Shown here: one piece after another, positions 31,820 through 40,278 of the stretch
Numbering within the stretch: the first letter of the stretch is position 1
Layout of the letters: each line of letters starts with the position of its first letter
Source: Bacillota bacterium
GTDB lineage: Bacteria > Bacillota > Clostridia > Christensenellales > UMGS416
NCBI GenBank assembly: GCA_023398815.1
Contig: JAEWRW010000028.1
Location: 168,156-232,155 of the forward strand
Reading direction: 5' to 3'
Length of the DNA stretch: 64,000 nt
Notes under the pieces: model-generated
Seen by the model: only the letters and a program-made list of their open reading frames with translations
Databases searched by the model: none
What the model was told of the DNA's origin: nothing
Position numbers and translations under genes: made by a program

Positions 31820-32385
31820 TCGACGATTTCCTTCTTTTCCCGTTCGGCCAGGATGATGTTGATGTAGCCGTACTGCACCATGGAAATGATGTTGAGCGCC
31901 ACCGCCAGTGCCATGAACCAAGCGTCCCAGGGGGCCACATACTGATGCAGGAACAACAGCACCACCGCCAGGAAGTAGGTGAACGCCGCAAACTTGCCAA
32001 AGTAGTTGGCCTGTACCACACGCTTGAACACAAAGTAAATGAGTGCGCCGCCCACGACCATCATAAGTTCCTTGGCCACGATGACGACAAGCAGCCACGT
32101 GCTGAAATACCCCTGCACCAACATGCAGATGAGTGCCGCGATCGTCAAACCCTTGTCGGCAATGGGGTCAAGCACCTTGCCAACGTTGCTGATCTGATGG
32201 AAGCGCCGGGCGATGTAGCCATCCACCACGTCGGTGGCCGAAGCCGTGAGGTACACGACCATGGCGGCAATCGGTCGCTCCAGAATGAAGTAGCGCACCA
32301 TGACGCCAATGAGCGCCAGGCGCACCAGCGTCAGCAGGTTCGGAATGGTCAGTATGCGATTGCTGTTGGCAGTGTTCTCGCTCAT
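31816..32385 (-). CDS. pgsA: CDP-diacylglycerol-glycerol-3-phosphate 3-phosphatidyltransferase
   Basis: A 189-residue integral membrane enzyme that makes phosphatidylglycerol phosphate from CDP-diacylglycerol and glycerol-3-phosphate. The CDP-alcohol phosphotransferase motif DG(x2)AR(x8)G(x3)D(x3)D is complete in the stretch that starts DGYIAR and ends DPIAD. About five or six membrane segments follow in usual order. It is monocistronic between rng and the gcv operon. Its last codons overlap the gcv promoter -35. Confidence 0.93.
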   Translation of the reverse strand: MSENTANSNRILTIPNLLTLVRLALIGVMVRYFILERPIAAMVVYLTASATDVVDGYIARRFHQISNVGKVLDPIADKGLTIAALICMLVQGYFSTWLLVVIVAKELMMVVGGALIYFVFKRVVQANYFGKFAAFTYFLAVVLLFLHQYVAPWDAWFMALAVALNIISMVQYGYINIILAEREKKEIVD

Positions 32386-32408
32386 ACGGTCTCCCCTTTT
32401 CGGCCCTG

Positions 32409-32437
32409 ATTATACACCCGGCCCAACGGCCAAACAA
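32409..32437 (-). promoter_or_regulatory. Promoter of pgsA
   Basis: TTGTTT (32432-32437) and a perfect TATAAT (32409-32414) are separated by 17 bp on the minus strand, 24 nt before the pgsA start. Confidence 0.75.
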
Positions 32438-32446
32438 GTGAGGCGA

Positions 32447-33916
32447 TTACGCATTCTCCCCGGTGATGGGGGTGAGACGGAAACTCTCCACATGGCTGCT
32501 GCGGCTAGAGAAGATCTCCACGTTCTTCATTTCCCGGGCCATACCGCTGCGCTCCAGGTAGTCGGCAACCTCCACATTCACCTTGAGCATGTACTTCTCC
32601 ACAGTCAGGTTGTCACAGGCGCGCTTGTACTGTCGCAACACCTCGATGGCCACCGACTGGGGTGTCAGCACCCGTCCGGTGCCGCCGCAGTGGGGGCAGG
32701 TCGTGTGCAGGATGGTCGACACCCGCTGGCGGATCTTCTTTCGCGTCATCTCCACCAGCCCAAGCTGGGTGATGCCCAGCACATTGGTGCGGGTGCGGTC
32801 GCGCTTCAGGGCCTCCCGCAGGGTGGCGAGCAGCTCTTCCTTGTTCTGCTCGGTGTTCATGTCAATGAAGTCAATGAGGATGATGCCGCCGATGTCCCGC
32901 AGGCGGATCTGCCGTGCGATCTCCCGTGCGGCTTCCTTGTTGGTGTGGAGGATCGTCTCCTGCAGGCTGCTGTCGCCCACATACTTGCCGGTGTTGACAT
33001 CGATGACCGTCAGTGCCTCGGTGTGGTCGATCATCAGGTATCCGCCAGACTTGAGCCAGCTCTTGCGCTGGAAGGTTTTCTTGATGTCGCTCTCAATGGA
33101 GAAGCGGTCAAAGAGGTCGTAGGCGCCGTCGTAGCACTCCAACGCCGTGGGCTCGATGCCCTGCTCGGTGAGCAGGCCGTGAATGATATCGTAGGTCGCC
33201 CGGTCGTTGACGACGTAGCGGCGAACGTCCCGATCGAACATATCGCGCACGGCGCGCACCGCCAGCCCCTGGTCGCGGTAGAGCTCCTTGGGCGCGGTGG
33301 CCTTCTTCTCCCGCTGCTCCAGGTCGTGCCACCAGTCGAGCAGCGCCGGAATCTCGTCGGCCAGTTCCTCCTCCGACACGCCCTGGGCGGCAGTACGCAC
33401 GATGATGCCAACCCCCGCCGGGCGCAGGCTCTCAGCCATGCGCTTCAAACGCATGCGCTCCCCATCGTCCTCTATGCGGCGGGAGACACCCACATATTCC
33501 ATGTGCGGCATCATCACCATGAGCCGTGAGGGCAGCGTGATGTTGGTGGTGATGCGTGCGCCTTTGGTACCCGAGGGGTCCTTGAGCACCTGCACGACGA
33601 TCTCCTGCCCCTCCCGCAGCACCTGGCGGATGAGCCGGGGCTCCACCCGCTGGCCGCTCTCCCCACCGAACTGGAAGTCGCTGTTGTCGAGTGCCACATC
33701 CCCCAGGTGCAGGAAGGCATTCTTCTCCAGGCCGATGTCTACAAAGGCCGCCTCCATCCCCGGCAGGATGTTGCGCACCACGCCCTTGTAGATGTTGCCG
33801 GCCAATCGCTCCCTGCCCGGGCGCTCCACATAGTATTCGGCTAGGTCACCATCCTCCAGAAGAGCCACGCGGGTTTGATAGGGAGTCACGTCGGCCAGCA
33901 GTATCTTCTCACTCAT
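32447..33916 (-). CDS. rng: Ribonuclease E/G family protein (RNase G)
   Basis: A 489-residue endoribonuclease. An S1 domain (about 35-125, GNIYKGVVRNILPGMEAAFVDIG) precedes the 5' sensor and DNase I-like catalytic region with metal-binding Asp residues in VIDVNTGKYVG and LIDFIDM. The zinc-link CPHCGG follows. It has no long C-terminal degradosome scaffold, so it is RNase G-like. The ATG at 33916 overlaps the preceding TIGR03936-type gene by 8 nt. It is the last gene of the ksgA operon. Confidence 0.94.
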   Translation of the reverse strand: MSEKILLADVTPYQTRVALLEDGDLAEYYVERPGRERLAGNIYKGVVRNILPGMEAAFVDIGLEKNAFLHLGDVALDNSDFQFGGESGQRVEPRLIRQVLREGQEIVVQVLKDPSGTKGARITTNITLPSRLMVMMPHMEYVGVSRRIEDDGERMRLKRMAESLRPAGVGIIVRTAAQGVSEEELADEIPALLDWWHDLEQREKKATAPKELYRDQGLAVRAVRDMFDRDVRRYVVNDRATYDIIHGLLTEQGIEPTALECYDGAYDLFDRFSIESDIKKTFQRKSWLKSGGYLMIDHTEALTVIDVNTGKYVGDSSLQETILHTNKEAAREIARQIRLRDIGGIILIDFIDMNTEQNKEELLATLREALKRDRTRTNVLGITQLGLVEMTRKKIRQRVSTILHTTCPHCGGTGRVLTPQSVAIEVLRQYKRACDNLTVEKYMLKVNVEVADYLERSGMAREMKNVEIFSSRSSHVESFRLTPITGENA

Positions 33917-34583
33917 CCTCGTCACTTCCGATGCAAATTTGGGAAAGCGGCGTCAGAGCGCCGTCTCGCTCGGCATACAACTCCAACCGGGTGAAGGTGG
34001 CGGCGGCGTCCCGCTCCAACGCGGCGCGCACCACCGTTTCGGGACGGATGTTCCGCACGCTCCCGGCCGAGAGCAGCAGTTCCACGCCGTCTTCGGCTGG
34101 CTCCACCGCCAAGAGACCCGGGCGGATGTCAGTGAGCGTCTCGCCCTTCTTACCCTGCTTCATCACGGGCACGGTCTCCCGCCCCAGCAGGGCAGCAAAG
34201 GCTGCGGTCTGGTCACCTTCCTCGGGCTGCAGGGCCACATGCCAGCGGGCAGCGGCCACCGAGGCCATGAGGGTGGACGATTCCTCCGCCAGCGCCCACA
34301 CCCCGGTGGCATGGAGGCCGCTTGGCAGCGCCCCGTTGAGCACGGCCAGCGCAGATGACAGATCATAGCCGTCGGGCAGAGTGATCTCCATGTATTCGGC
34401 GCGGGAGAGATACCCCAGCCCCAGCGCCTGGGCAAAGCTCATGACAATATGCGGGTGAAAGCCCTGGGACACCTTGGCCGGCAGCCCCGCGCGGCGGATG
34501 GCACGGTGCATGGCACGCATCAGATCCAGGTGAGCAATGTACTGGGTCGGGCCGTCCTTTTCAAAGCGGAATACCACTCTCAT
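33909..34583 (-). CDS. TIGR03936/DUF2344 family radical SAM-associated protein
   Basis: A 224-residue protein that starts RVVFRFEKDGPTQYIAHLDLMRA and carries VSQGFHPHIVMSFAQALGLG, the family hallmarks. It has no cysteine-rich motif of its own and is nearly always encoded next to, or fused to, the TIGR03960-type radical SAM enzyme. Here the start overlaps that gene's stop (ATGA). It is thought to be the partner subunit. The reaction is not known with certainty. The link to rng downstream is conserved in Bacillota. Confidence 0.88.
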   Translation of the reverse strand: MRVVFRFEKDGPTQYIAHLDLMRAMHRAIRRAGLPAKVSQGFHPHIVMSFAQALGLGYLSRAEYMEITLPDGYDLSSALAVLNGALPSGLHATGVWALAEESSTLMASVAAARWHVALQPEEGDQTAAFAALLGRETVPVMKQGKKGETLTDIRPGLLAVEPAEDGVELLLSAGSVRNIRPETVVRAALERDAAATFTRLELYAERDGALTPLSQICIGSDEDE

Positions 34584-36415
34584 TGCTTGGCACCTCCGCA
34601 GCGATCCATGAGTCCGCAGCCCAGGCAGCCATTCCGGCAATCGGGGGTCAACTCGCCGCGCTGGGCGCGCTCCCACTCCTGCCAGAGGAACTGGGCGTCA
34701 ATGCCCGAATCGATGTGCGCCCAAGGCAGCACTTCGTCCCGGTCAAAGGCACGGTTGGCCCAGAAGGTACCCTCCACCCCGCTCACCCGGAACGCCTCGT
34801 CCCAACGCTCCTGGCGGAAGTGCTCCCGCCAGCTATCCAGCCGGCAGCCCTGCCGCCAGGCTTCCTCAATGAGGCGGGAGACCGGCCTGCCACCCCGGGC
34901 GATGACGGCCTCCAAGTAGGAAAGCTCGGCGTCATGCCAGCTGTAATTGACGCCGCGTATCTTCAATGCGTTCTTTAGCAGTCTCTGCTTGCGCTTGAGC
35001 TCCTCCACCGTGTCCTGCGGCCACCACTGGAAGGGCGTGTGGCTCTTGGGTACGAAGTTGGAGGTGCTGACCGACACGCTGACGGGCCGGCCGCGTTTCT
35101 CCTTTGGCAGCTTGTAATACTCCCCAACCACCAGCCGCGCGAGGTCGGCAATGCCGTTGAGGTCTTCGTCGGTCTCAGTGGGCAAGCCAATCATGAAGTA
35201 GAGCTTCACCTTATCCCACCCGGCGGCAAAAGCGTCCCGAACGCTACTGAGGAGGTCTTCTTCGGTCACATTCTTGTTGATGACGTCGCGCAGGCGCTGG
35301 GTGCCGGCCTCGGGGGCCAGGGTAAGGCCGGTGTGACGGCCACCCTCCAGCGTGTCCATGAACTCCTTGGCATGGGCGTCCAGCCGCAGGGACGGCAGCG
35401 ACAGCGACACTTGGCCGGCGCAGGGGCCTTCCTTCAGCGCCTTGATGAGCGCTGGGAGCTGGCTGTAGTCACCGGAGCTCAAGCTGGAGAGCGACACCTC
35501 GTCGTACCCGCTGGAGGCAAGCTGGGCGCTGGCGTGGCGCACCAGTGTATCCACCGAGCGCTCCCGCACCGGGCGGTAGAGCATGCCCGCCTGGCAGAAC
35601 CGGCAGCCACGGGTGCAACCGCGGAAGATCTCCAGCGTGACCCGGTCGTGCACCACATCGAGAAATGGCACGATGGTACGCTCCGGCCAAGGCGCGGCAT
35701 CAAAGTCCTGCCAGATGCGCTTCTGCACCCGCGCAGGTGCGTCATCGAGCGGCGTGATGGCCGCGATGGTACCATCTGCGTTTTCGTCCACCCGGTGGAG
35801 GCTGGGCACATAAACCCCCGGCAGCGCCGCCAAGCGGCGCAGCAGGGCTGGGCGGTCCAGCCCTTCGACCTTGGCCGCGCGGGTCACGTCCACGATGTCA
35901 CCGATGGTCTCCTCGCCATCGCCCAGGGCAAAACAATCGATGAACTCCCAGAGCGGCTCGGGGTTGAAGGCGCAGGGGCCGCCGGCGATGACCAGCGGCA
36001 TGTCCGCCGTGCGCTCCGCCGCATGCAGTGGTAGCCCAGCCAGGTCCAGCATGTTGAGGATGTTGGTGTAGCTCATCTCATACTGCAGGGTGAAGCCGAT
36101 GATGTCAAAGCTCCCGATGGGGTCGCCGCTCTCCAGCCCATAAAGGGGCAGCCCGGCAGACCGCAGTTCCCGCTCAAAATCCGGCCAGGGGGCGAACACC
36201 CGCTCGCACCAGGTGTCCTCCCGGCTGTTGAGCACGTGATAGAGAAGCCGCAGCCCCAAGTGGGACATGCCGATCTCGTAGACATCGGGGAACGCAAAGG
36301 CGAACCGCACCGCCACGTCGGCGGGGTTCTTCACCACGGCATTGAGCTCGCCACCGCAGTAGCGCGCCGGGCGCTCCACCTTGAGCAGCAGGTTTTTCAA
36401 CGAATCACTGTACAA
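34580..36415 (-). CDS. TIGR03960 family B12-binding-like/radical SAM protein
   Basis: A radical SAM enzyme of about 611 residues. A B12-binding-like N-terminal domain (through about residue 200, including EIGMSHLGLRLLY) is followed by the radical SAM core with CTRGCRFCQAG (CX3CX2C) for the 4Fe-4S cluster. The C-terminal end has an extra cysteine cluster (CRNGCLGCGLMDRC). No good ATG exists near the expected start. The TTG at 36415 follows GGAG at 7 nt and overlaps ksgA by 11 nt. A TTG at 36400 and an ATG at 36433 are alternatives. The substrate is unknown. Confidence 0.88.
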   Translation of the reverse strand: MYSDSLKNLLLKVERPARYCGGELNAVVKNPADVAVRFAFAFPDVYEIGMSHLGLRLLYHVLNSREDTWCERVFAPWPDFERELRSAGLPLYGLESGDPIGSFDIIGFTLQYEMSYTNILNMLDLAGLPLHAAERTADMPLVIAGGPCAFNPEPLWEFIDCFALGDGEETIGDIVDVTRAAKVEGLDRPALLRRLAALPGVYVPSLHRVDENADGTIAAITPLDDAPARVQKRIWQDFDAAPWPERTIVPFLDVVHDRVTLEIFRGCTRGCRFCQAGMLYRPVRERSVDTLVRHASAQLASSGYDEVSLSSLSSGDYSQLPALIKALKEGPCAGQVSLSLPSLRLDAHAKEFMDTLEGGRHTGLTLAPEAGTQRLRDVINKNVTEEDLLSSVRDAFAAGWDKVKLYFMIGLPTETDEDLNGIADLARLVVGEYYKLPKEKRGRPVSVSVSTSNFVPKSHTPFQWWPQDTVEELKRKQRLLKNALKIRGVNYSWHDAELSYLEAVIARGGRPVSRLIEEAWRQGCRLDSWREHFRQERWDEAFRVSGVEGTFWANRAFDRDEVLPWAHIDSGIDAQFLWQEWERAQRGELTPDCRNGCLGCGLMDRCGGAKQ

Positions 36416-37262
36416 TCTTGTTCTCCATTCCATTCTTCCAGCGGGCGACGGCATCGGTCAGCGCGGCAAACTCCGGCAGCCCCAGGCGTTCGGCCCTTTC
36501 TTTTGGGTCAATGCCGGCAGATGCCAGCAGGGCCGCCGCGTCGTCGCCACCCAGGCCAAAGCCCAGGCTGATGTTGTTGCGAAGGGTCTTGCGGCGGGAG
36601 GCAAAGCAGACGCGCACCACCTGGCGGAAGAGCGCTGGGTCGGCCACCGCTACCGCAGGCTCCTGCCGCACGGTGAGGTGCAGTACCGCAGACTCCACCC
36701 GGGGCGGCGGCACAAACGCGCTCGCCGGTACCAGAAAGGCCCGCCGGGCCTCCGTGCGCCACTGCACTGCTACCGAGATGGCGCCATACTCCCGCCCGCC
36801 GGGCGGCGCGACCAAGCGGTCGGCCACTTCCTTCTGCACCATCACGGTGAGGCTGACGACCGGCAGGTCACTCTCCAAAAACGCCATCAAAATGGGCGTG
36901 GTGATGTAGTATGGCAAGTTCGCCACAACCTTAAAAGGCCGCCCGCCCAGTTGGTCACGCCAAAGCTCGGCCAGGTTGACGCGCAGGATGTCCCCCTGCA
37001 CCAGGGTGAAGTTATCGTACGCGGCCATGCGCTCATTGAGGCGCGGAATCAGGCCGCTATCGAGCTCCACCGCCACCACGCGGCCTGCCCGCCGGGCCAG
37101 CACTTCGGTCAAGCCGCCCGGCCCCGGGCCAATCTCCAGCACAACATCGTCGGTGGTTAGCCCGGCGGTGTCGGCGATGCGTTCCAATATTGCCCCATCA
37201 AACAAAAAGTGCTGGCCAAGTTTCTGTCCAGACTTTGCTGCGGGCGTTCCCTTCTTCGGCAT
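36405..37262 (-). CDS. ksgA: 16S rRNA (adenine1518/1519-N6) dimethyltransferase
   Basis: A 285-residue SAM-dependent enzyme that dimethylates two adenines in the 3' end of 16S rRNA during small-subunit assembly. KLGQHFLFD near the start, SAM-binding EIGPGPGGLT and the catalytic NLPYYITTPI are in order. The ATG at 37262 follows AGGATGGGG. Upstream codons at 37280 and 37283 have no ribosome binding site. It is the first gene of the operon ksgA - radical SAM pair - rng. Confidence 0.95.
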   Translation of the reverse strand: MPKKGTPAAKSGQKLGQHFLFDGAILERIADTAGLTTDDVVLEIGPGPGGLTEVLARRAGRVVAVELDSGLIPRLNERMAAYDNFTLVQGDILRVNLAELWRDQLGGRPFKVVANLPYYITTPILMAFLESDLPVVSLTVMVQKEVADRLVAPPGGREYGAISVAVQWRTEARRAFLVPASAFVPPPRVESAVLHLTVRQEPAVAVADPALFRQVVRVCFASRRKTLRNNISLGFGLGGDDAAALLASAGIDPKERAERLGLPEFAALTDAVARWKNGMENKIVQ

Positions 37263-37284
37263 GCCCCATCCTTTTCGCATCAAA

Positions 37285-37300
37285 TATAATAGGTATTATA
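37285..37300. promoter_or_regulatory. Palindromic double -10 element between ksgA and spoIID-like genes
   Basis: A 16-nt palindrome-like element reads TATAAT on the plus strand (37285-37290) and TATAAT on the minus strand (37295-37300). The minus one is paired with TTTTCA at 17 bp and should drive ksgA. The plus one could drive the spoIID-like gene. The two promoters would compete for polymerase. Confidence 0.6.
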
Positions 37301-37388
37301 GAACATTTTCGCCCAAATGAAAAACCCATTCGCGAATGTTTGTGCTAAATCGTGCCAAGATAAGGGCAAACACTCCTGGAGGGTCGCC

Positions 37389-38411
37389 ATGAAAACAAAA
37401 ATCGTTGCCCTGCTGCTGGCAGGGGCGTTGCTGCTGGGCGGTTGCCGCAGCAAAGTGCTCTCCCCCACCGCATCCCCCACCAACACGCCGTCCCCCACCA
37501 TCTCCCGGGTGGCCGACGTCACCGCCACCGCCGCGCCCCAGGCCCCAGAGCTACCCAAGAAGCTGCAGGCCGACGGCGCCCAGACCAAACTGAAAGTCTA
37601 TGACATCAAGACCAAGCAGATCTCAGAGCTGCCGGTGGAGGAATACCTCTGCGGCGTGCTGGCCGGCGAGATGCGCAAGGACTGGCCGCCTGAGGCGCTG
37701 AAGGCCCAAGCCATCATCGCCCGCACGTTCCTGATGGACTTCCTGAGTGAAAACGAGATGAGCACCGTCAACAAGGACGCTGACATCTCCACCGACCCGG
37801 AGGAATCGCAGGCCTATGCCGCCAGCGGCATCGATGACGCCATCCGCAATGCGGTGAAGGAAACGAGCGGACAGGTCATCGTCTACGAGGGCAAATTCAT
37901 CAAGGCCTGGTTCCACTCCTCCTCCGGCGGGAAGACTGCCGACGCGGTGGAGGGCCTGCACTACAAGGACGGCAACCCGCCCTATATCGTCAGTGTAGAC
38001 TCCGATGAATCCCAGACGCCCAAAGAATTCACCGAGTGGACGAACACCTTCACGACCGACGAGATCACCGCAGCGCTGCACACGATGAACATCGACGTGG
38101 GCGACACCATCGAATCGGTGAAGATCGGCCAGACCGGAGGATCGGGCCGGGCGACAACGCTCACCATCAACGACAAGGAAGTCACCGCGCCGGAATTCCG
38201 CCTGGCCATGGACCCCACCAAGTTCCGCAGCACATGGCTGACCGAAGTGAAGTTTGACGGCAAAAAGCTGACCGTCAGCGGCAAGGGCTTCGGCCACGGC
38301 GTGGGCATGTCCCAGTGGGGCGCGTTCCAGATGGCCAGCAGCGGTGCCAATGCCCAGGACATCATCCAGCACTACTTCAAGGACGTGCAGATCGCCAACC
38401 TGTGGAAGTAG
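37389..38411 (+). CDS. SpoIID/LytB domain lipoprotein
   Basis: A 340-residue protein with a lipoprotein signal (lipobox LLGGC, Cys19), a Ser/Thr/Pro-rich spacer to about residue 65 and a SpoIID/LytB domain. Typical segments are VEEYLCGVLAGEMRKDWPPEALKAQAI, FHSSSGGKT and the C-terminal GFGHGVGMSQWGA. SpoIID is a lytic transglycosylase acting in septal peptidoglycan during engulfment, and the Glu in GEMRKD is the expected catalytic residue. Classic SpoIID has a transmembrane anchor, so this lipoprotein may be a paralogue. The ATG at 37389 follows GGAGGG. Its stop directly abuts the stop of the convergent ispDF. Confidence 0.88.
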   Translation: MKTKIVALLLAGALLLGGCRSKVLSPTASPTNTPSPTISRVADVTATAAPQAPELPKKLQADGAQTKLKVYDIKTKQISELPVEEYLCGVLAGEMRKDWPPEALKAQAIIARTFLMDFLSENEMSTVNKDADISTDPEESQAYAASGIDDAIRNAVKETSGQVIVYEGKFIKAWFHSSSGGKTADAVEGLHYKDGNPPYIVSVDSDESQTPKEFTEWTNTFTTDEITAALHTMNIDVGDTIESVKIGQTGGSGRATTLTINDKEVTAPEFRLAMDPTKFRSTWLTEVKFDGKKLTVSGKGFGHGVGMSQWGAFQMASSGANAQDIIQHYFKDVQIANLWK

Positions 38412-39575
38412 CTACCTCCTGAATAACAGACAGATGGCCCGGGCGGAGACTCCCTCCTCCCGGCCTTCGTATCCCAGTCGTTCGGTCGTCGTCGCCTTCA
38501 CGCTGACGCGGTCGGGCTCCACCCCCAGCACGGCGGCGAGGTTGCACACCATGGCCGGCAGGTGCGGCATGAGCTTGGGCCGTTGGGCGGCGATGGTAGC
38601 GTCTACATTGCCCACCTGCCAGCCATGCTTGCCCAGCAGGGCCACAACCCGGCCGAGCAACGCCAGGCTATCGGCCCCGCGGTATTGCTCGTCGTTGTCG
38701 GGGAAGTGCTGGCCGATGTCGCCCAGAGCCGCCGCGCCCAGCAGGGCATCCATAATGGCATGGGTCAGCACGTCGGCGTCGGAGTGACCCAACAGCCCCA
38801 ACGTGTGGGGCACCTCCACCCCGCCCAGGATGAGTTTGCGGTCAGGCACCAACTGGTGCACGTCAAAACCCTCCCCCACGCGGAAGGCGGGGGCGGCGGG
38901 CTGCCGACGGCGCAGGATGTCCTCGCACAGGGCGATGTCTTCGGGCGTCGTCAGCTTTAGGTTGTCGGCAGAACCCGCCGACAGGTACACCGTGTGGCCC
39001 GCGTGCTCCATCAGCGCCGCGTCGTCGGTGGGGCTATGGTCATCGGTCAGCGCGTCGTACGCCGCCAGCAGCTCGGCGGTGCGGAAGCACTGGGGCGTCT
39101 GCACTTGCCAGAGGGTGCTGCGGTCCGGCGTGGAGAGCACCCGGCCGTCGGGCTCGGCCACCTTGATGGTGTCGCGGCAGGCAATGGCCGCCACACCCGA
39201 GCCCCGCGCCCGCGCGGACGAGATGGCCGCGGCGATAATGGCACCAGTGACGCAGGGGCGGGCGGCATCCTGCACGGCCACGATGTCGCAGCCGTCCGGC
39301 AATGCCGCCAGGCCGCGCCGCACCGATTCGGTGCGGGTGGCCCCGCCTTCCGTCACCGTGATGAGCTTGCCAACGCCCCACTGCGCGCAAAGTGCCCGGT
39401 AGTGCTCCACCCGGTCAGCGCCGGTCACCACCACAAGGGTGTCGATGTCCGCACTGGCGGCGAAGGCCTCCAGCGTCCAGCGCAGGGCCGGCTTGCCGCC
39501 GAGGGGCAGCAGGTTCTTGTCCCCCCCGCCCATGCGAGTGGACTGCCCCGCCGCCACCACGACCACCCCGACCAC
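38412..39575 (-). CDS. ispDF: Bifunctional IspD-IspF isoprenoid enzyme
   Basis: A 387-residue fusion. Residues 1-225 are IspD (2-C-methyl-D-erythritol 4-phosphate cytidylyltransferase) with AAGQSTRMGGGDK and DAARP. Residues 230-387 are IspF (MECDP synthase) with GFDVHQ, the zinc ligands in HSDADVLTHA and the KATTTE loop. Together they catalyse two non-consecutive steps of the MEP pathway; the kinase IspE is not in this window. It starts with GTG, preceded by GGGAGG and 2 nt after the S4 protein stop. Confidence 0.95.
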   Translation of the reverse strand: MVGVVVVAAGQSTRMGGGDKNLLPLGGKPALRWTLEAFAASADIDTLVVVTGADRVEHYRALCAQWGVGKLITVTEGGATRTESVRRGLAALPDGCDIVAVQDAARPCVTGAIIAAAISSARARGSGVAAIACRDTIKVAEPDGRVLSTPDRSTLWQVQTPQCFRTAELLAAYDALTDDHSPTDDAALMEHAGHTVYLSAGSADNLKLTTPEDIALCEDILRRRQPAAPAFRVGEGFDVHQLVPDRKLILGGVEVPHTLGLLGHSDADVLTHAIMDALLGAAALGDIGQHFPDNDEQYRGADSLALLGRVVALLGKHGWQVGNVDATIAAQRPKLMPHLPAMVCNLAAVLGVEPDRVSVKATTTERLGYEGREEGVSARAICLLFRR

Positions 39576-39577
39576 GG

Positions 39578-39826
39578 CTATTCCTCCCCCAACTCGCGGT
39601 ACAACTCGGCCGCCCCCTGCTTGGTGGAGATCTCACGCACATCCAGCACCTCGTAGCGGCCGATGTGGTTGCCAAAGGTGATCTCAATGCGGTCACCAGC
39701 GTTGACTTCGGTCGGCGCCTTGGCCACCTTGCCATTGATGCTGACGCGACCGGCGTCGCAGGCCTCGTTGGCCACGGTGCGGCGCTTGATGATGCGCGAC
39801 ACCTTCAGGAATTTATCGAGTCTCAT
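39578..39826 (-). CDS. S4-domain RNA-binding protein (YabO/RqcP-like)
   Basis: An 82-residue protein consisting almost solely of an S4 fold (MRLDKFLKVSRIIKRR, then VNAGDRIEI). It resembles B. subtilis YabO/RqcP, which helps RqcH add alanine tails to stalled nascent chains. Position next to yabN and spoVB genes supports this. An ATG/TTG upstream is rejected. It overlaps neither neighbour but sits only 2 nt before ispDF and may be transcribed past the HU terminator. Confidence 0.88.
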   Translation of the reverse strand: MRLDKFLKVSRIIKRRTVANEACDAGRVSINGKVAKAPTEVNAGDRIEITFGNHIGRYEVLDVREISTKQGAAELYRELGEE

Positions 39827-39852
39827 CGCTTCCTCCATTTTAGCCAGATAGC

Positions 39853-39883
39853 ACGAAGAGCCGGGCAAAGCCGGCTCTTTCGA
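39853..39883 (-). terminator. Hairpin terminator after the HU gene
   Basis: A GC-rich stem of about 9-11 bp (the AAGAGCCGG arm and its complement, with a short CTTT-containing loop) lies 18 nt after the HU stop. The T-run is short, so partial read-through into the S4 gene is likely. Confidence 0.6.
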
Positions 39884-39900
39884 TCCCTGTGCGACAGGAA

Positions 39901-40173
39901 TTACTTCAGCGCGTCCTTAAACGCCTTGCCGGCCTTGAAGGAAGGCACGGTCGCCTCGGCGATGCTGATGGCCTTGCCCGTGCGGGGGTTGACGCCTTCG
40001 CGAGCATTGCGCTTCTTGGCCTCAAAGGTGCCAAAGCCGATGATCTGAACCTTCTCACCAGCGTTGAGCGCGCCGACGATGCCATCCAGCAGGGCGTTGA
40101 GGGCCTTCTCGGAATCCTGTTTCTTGAGCCCGGACTTCTCAGCAATGACGTTTATGAGCTCTGCCTTATTCAC
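39901..40173 (-). CDS. hup: HU family DNA-binding protein
   Basis: A 90-residue histone-like protein with the HU dimer sequence in full: NKAELINVIAEKSGL, GFGTFEAKKRNAREGVNP (DNA-binding arm) and PSFKAGKAFKDALK at the end. It bends and compacts DNA. The start is GTG at 40173 with GGGAGG 8 nt upstream. It has its own promoter and terminator within the spoVB - mazG - hup - S4 - ispDF row. Confidence 0.96.
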   Translation of the reverse strand: MNKAELINVIAEKSGLKKQDSEKALNALLDGIVGALNAGEKVQIIGFGTFEAKKRNAREGVNPRTGKAISIAEATVPSFKAGKAFKDALK

Positions 40174-40215
40174 TTGGTGTTCCTCCCTTTGTGTCTTCTG
40201 CTTGAAGCAACGCTT

Positions 40216-40244
40216 ATTCTAAACCATTTACCCTTATTACGCAA
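40216..40244 (-). promoter_or_regulatory. Promoter of the HU gene
   Basis: On the minus strand TTGCGT (40239-40244) is followed after 17 bp by TAGAAT (40216-40221), about 43 nt before the GTG start. Confidence 0.7.
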
Positions 40245-40278
40245 GCATTTTTGTTCAGGATTTGGTGGTTTTGGCGCT

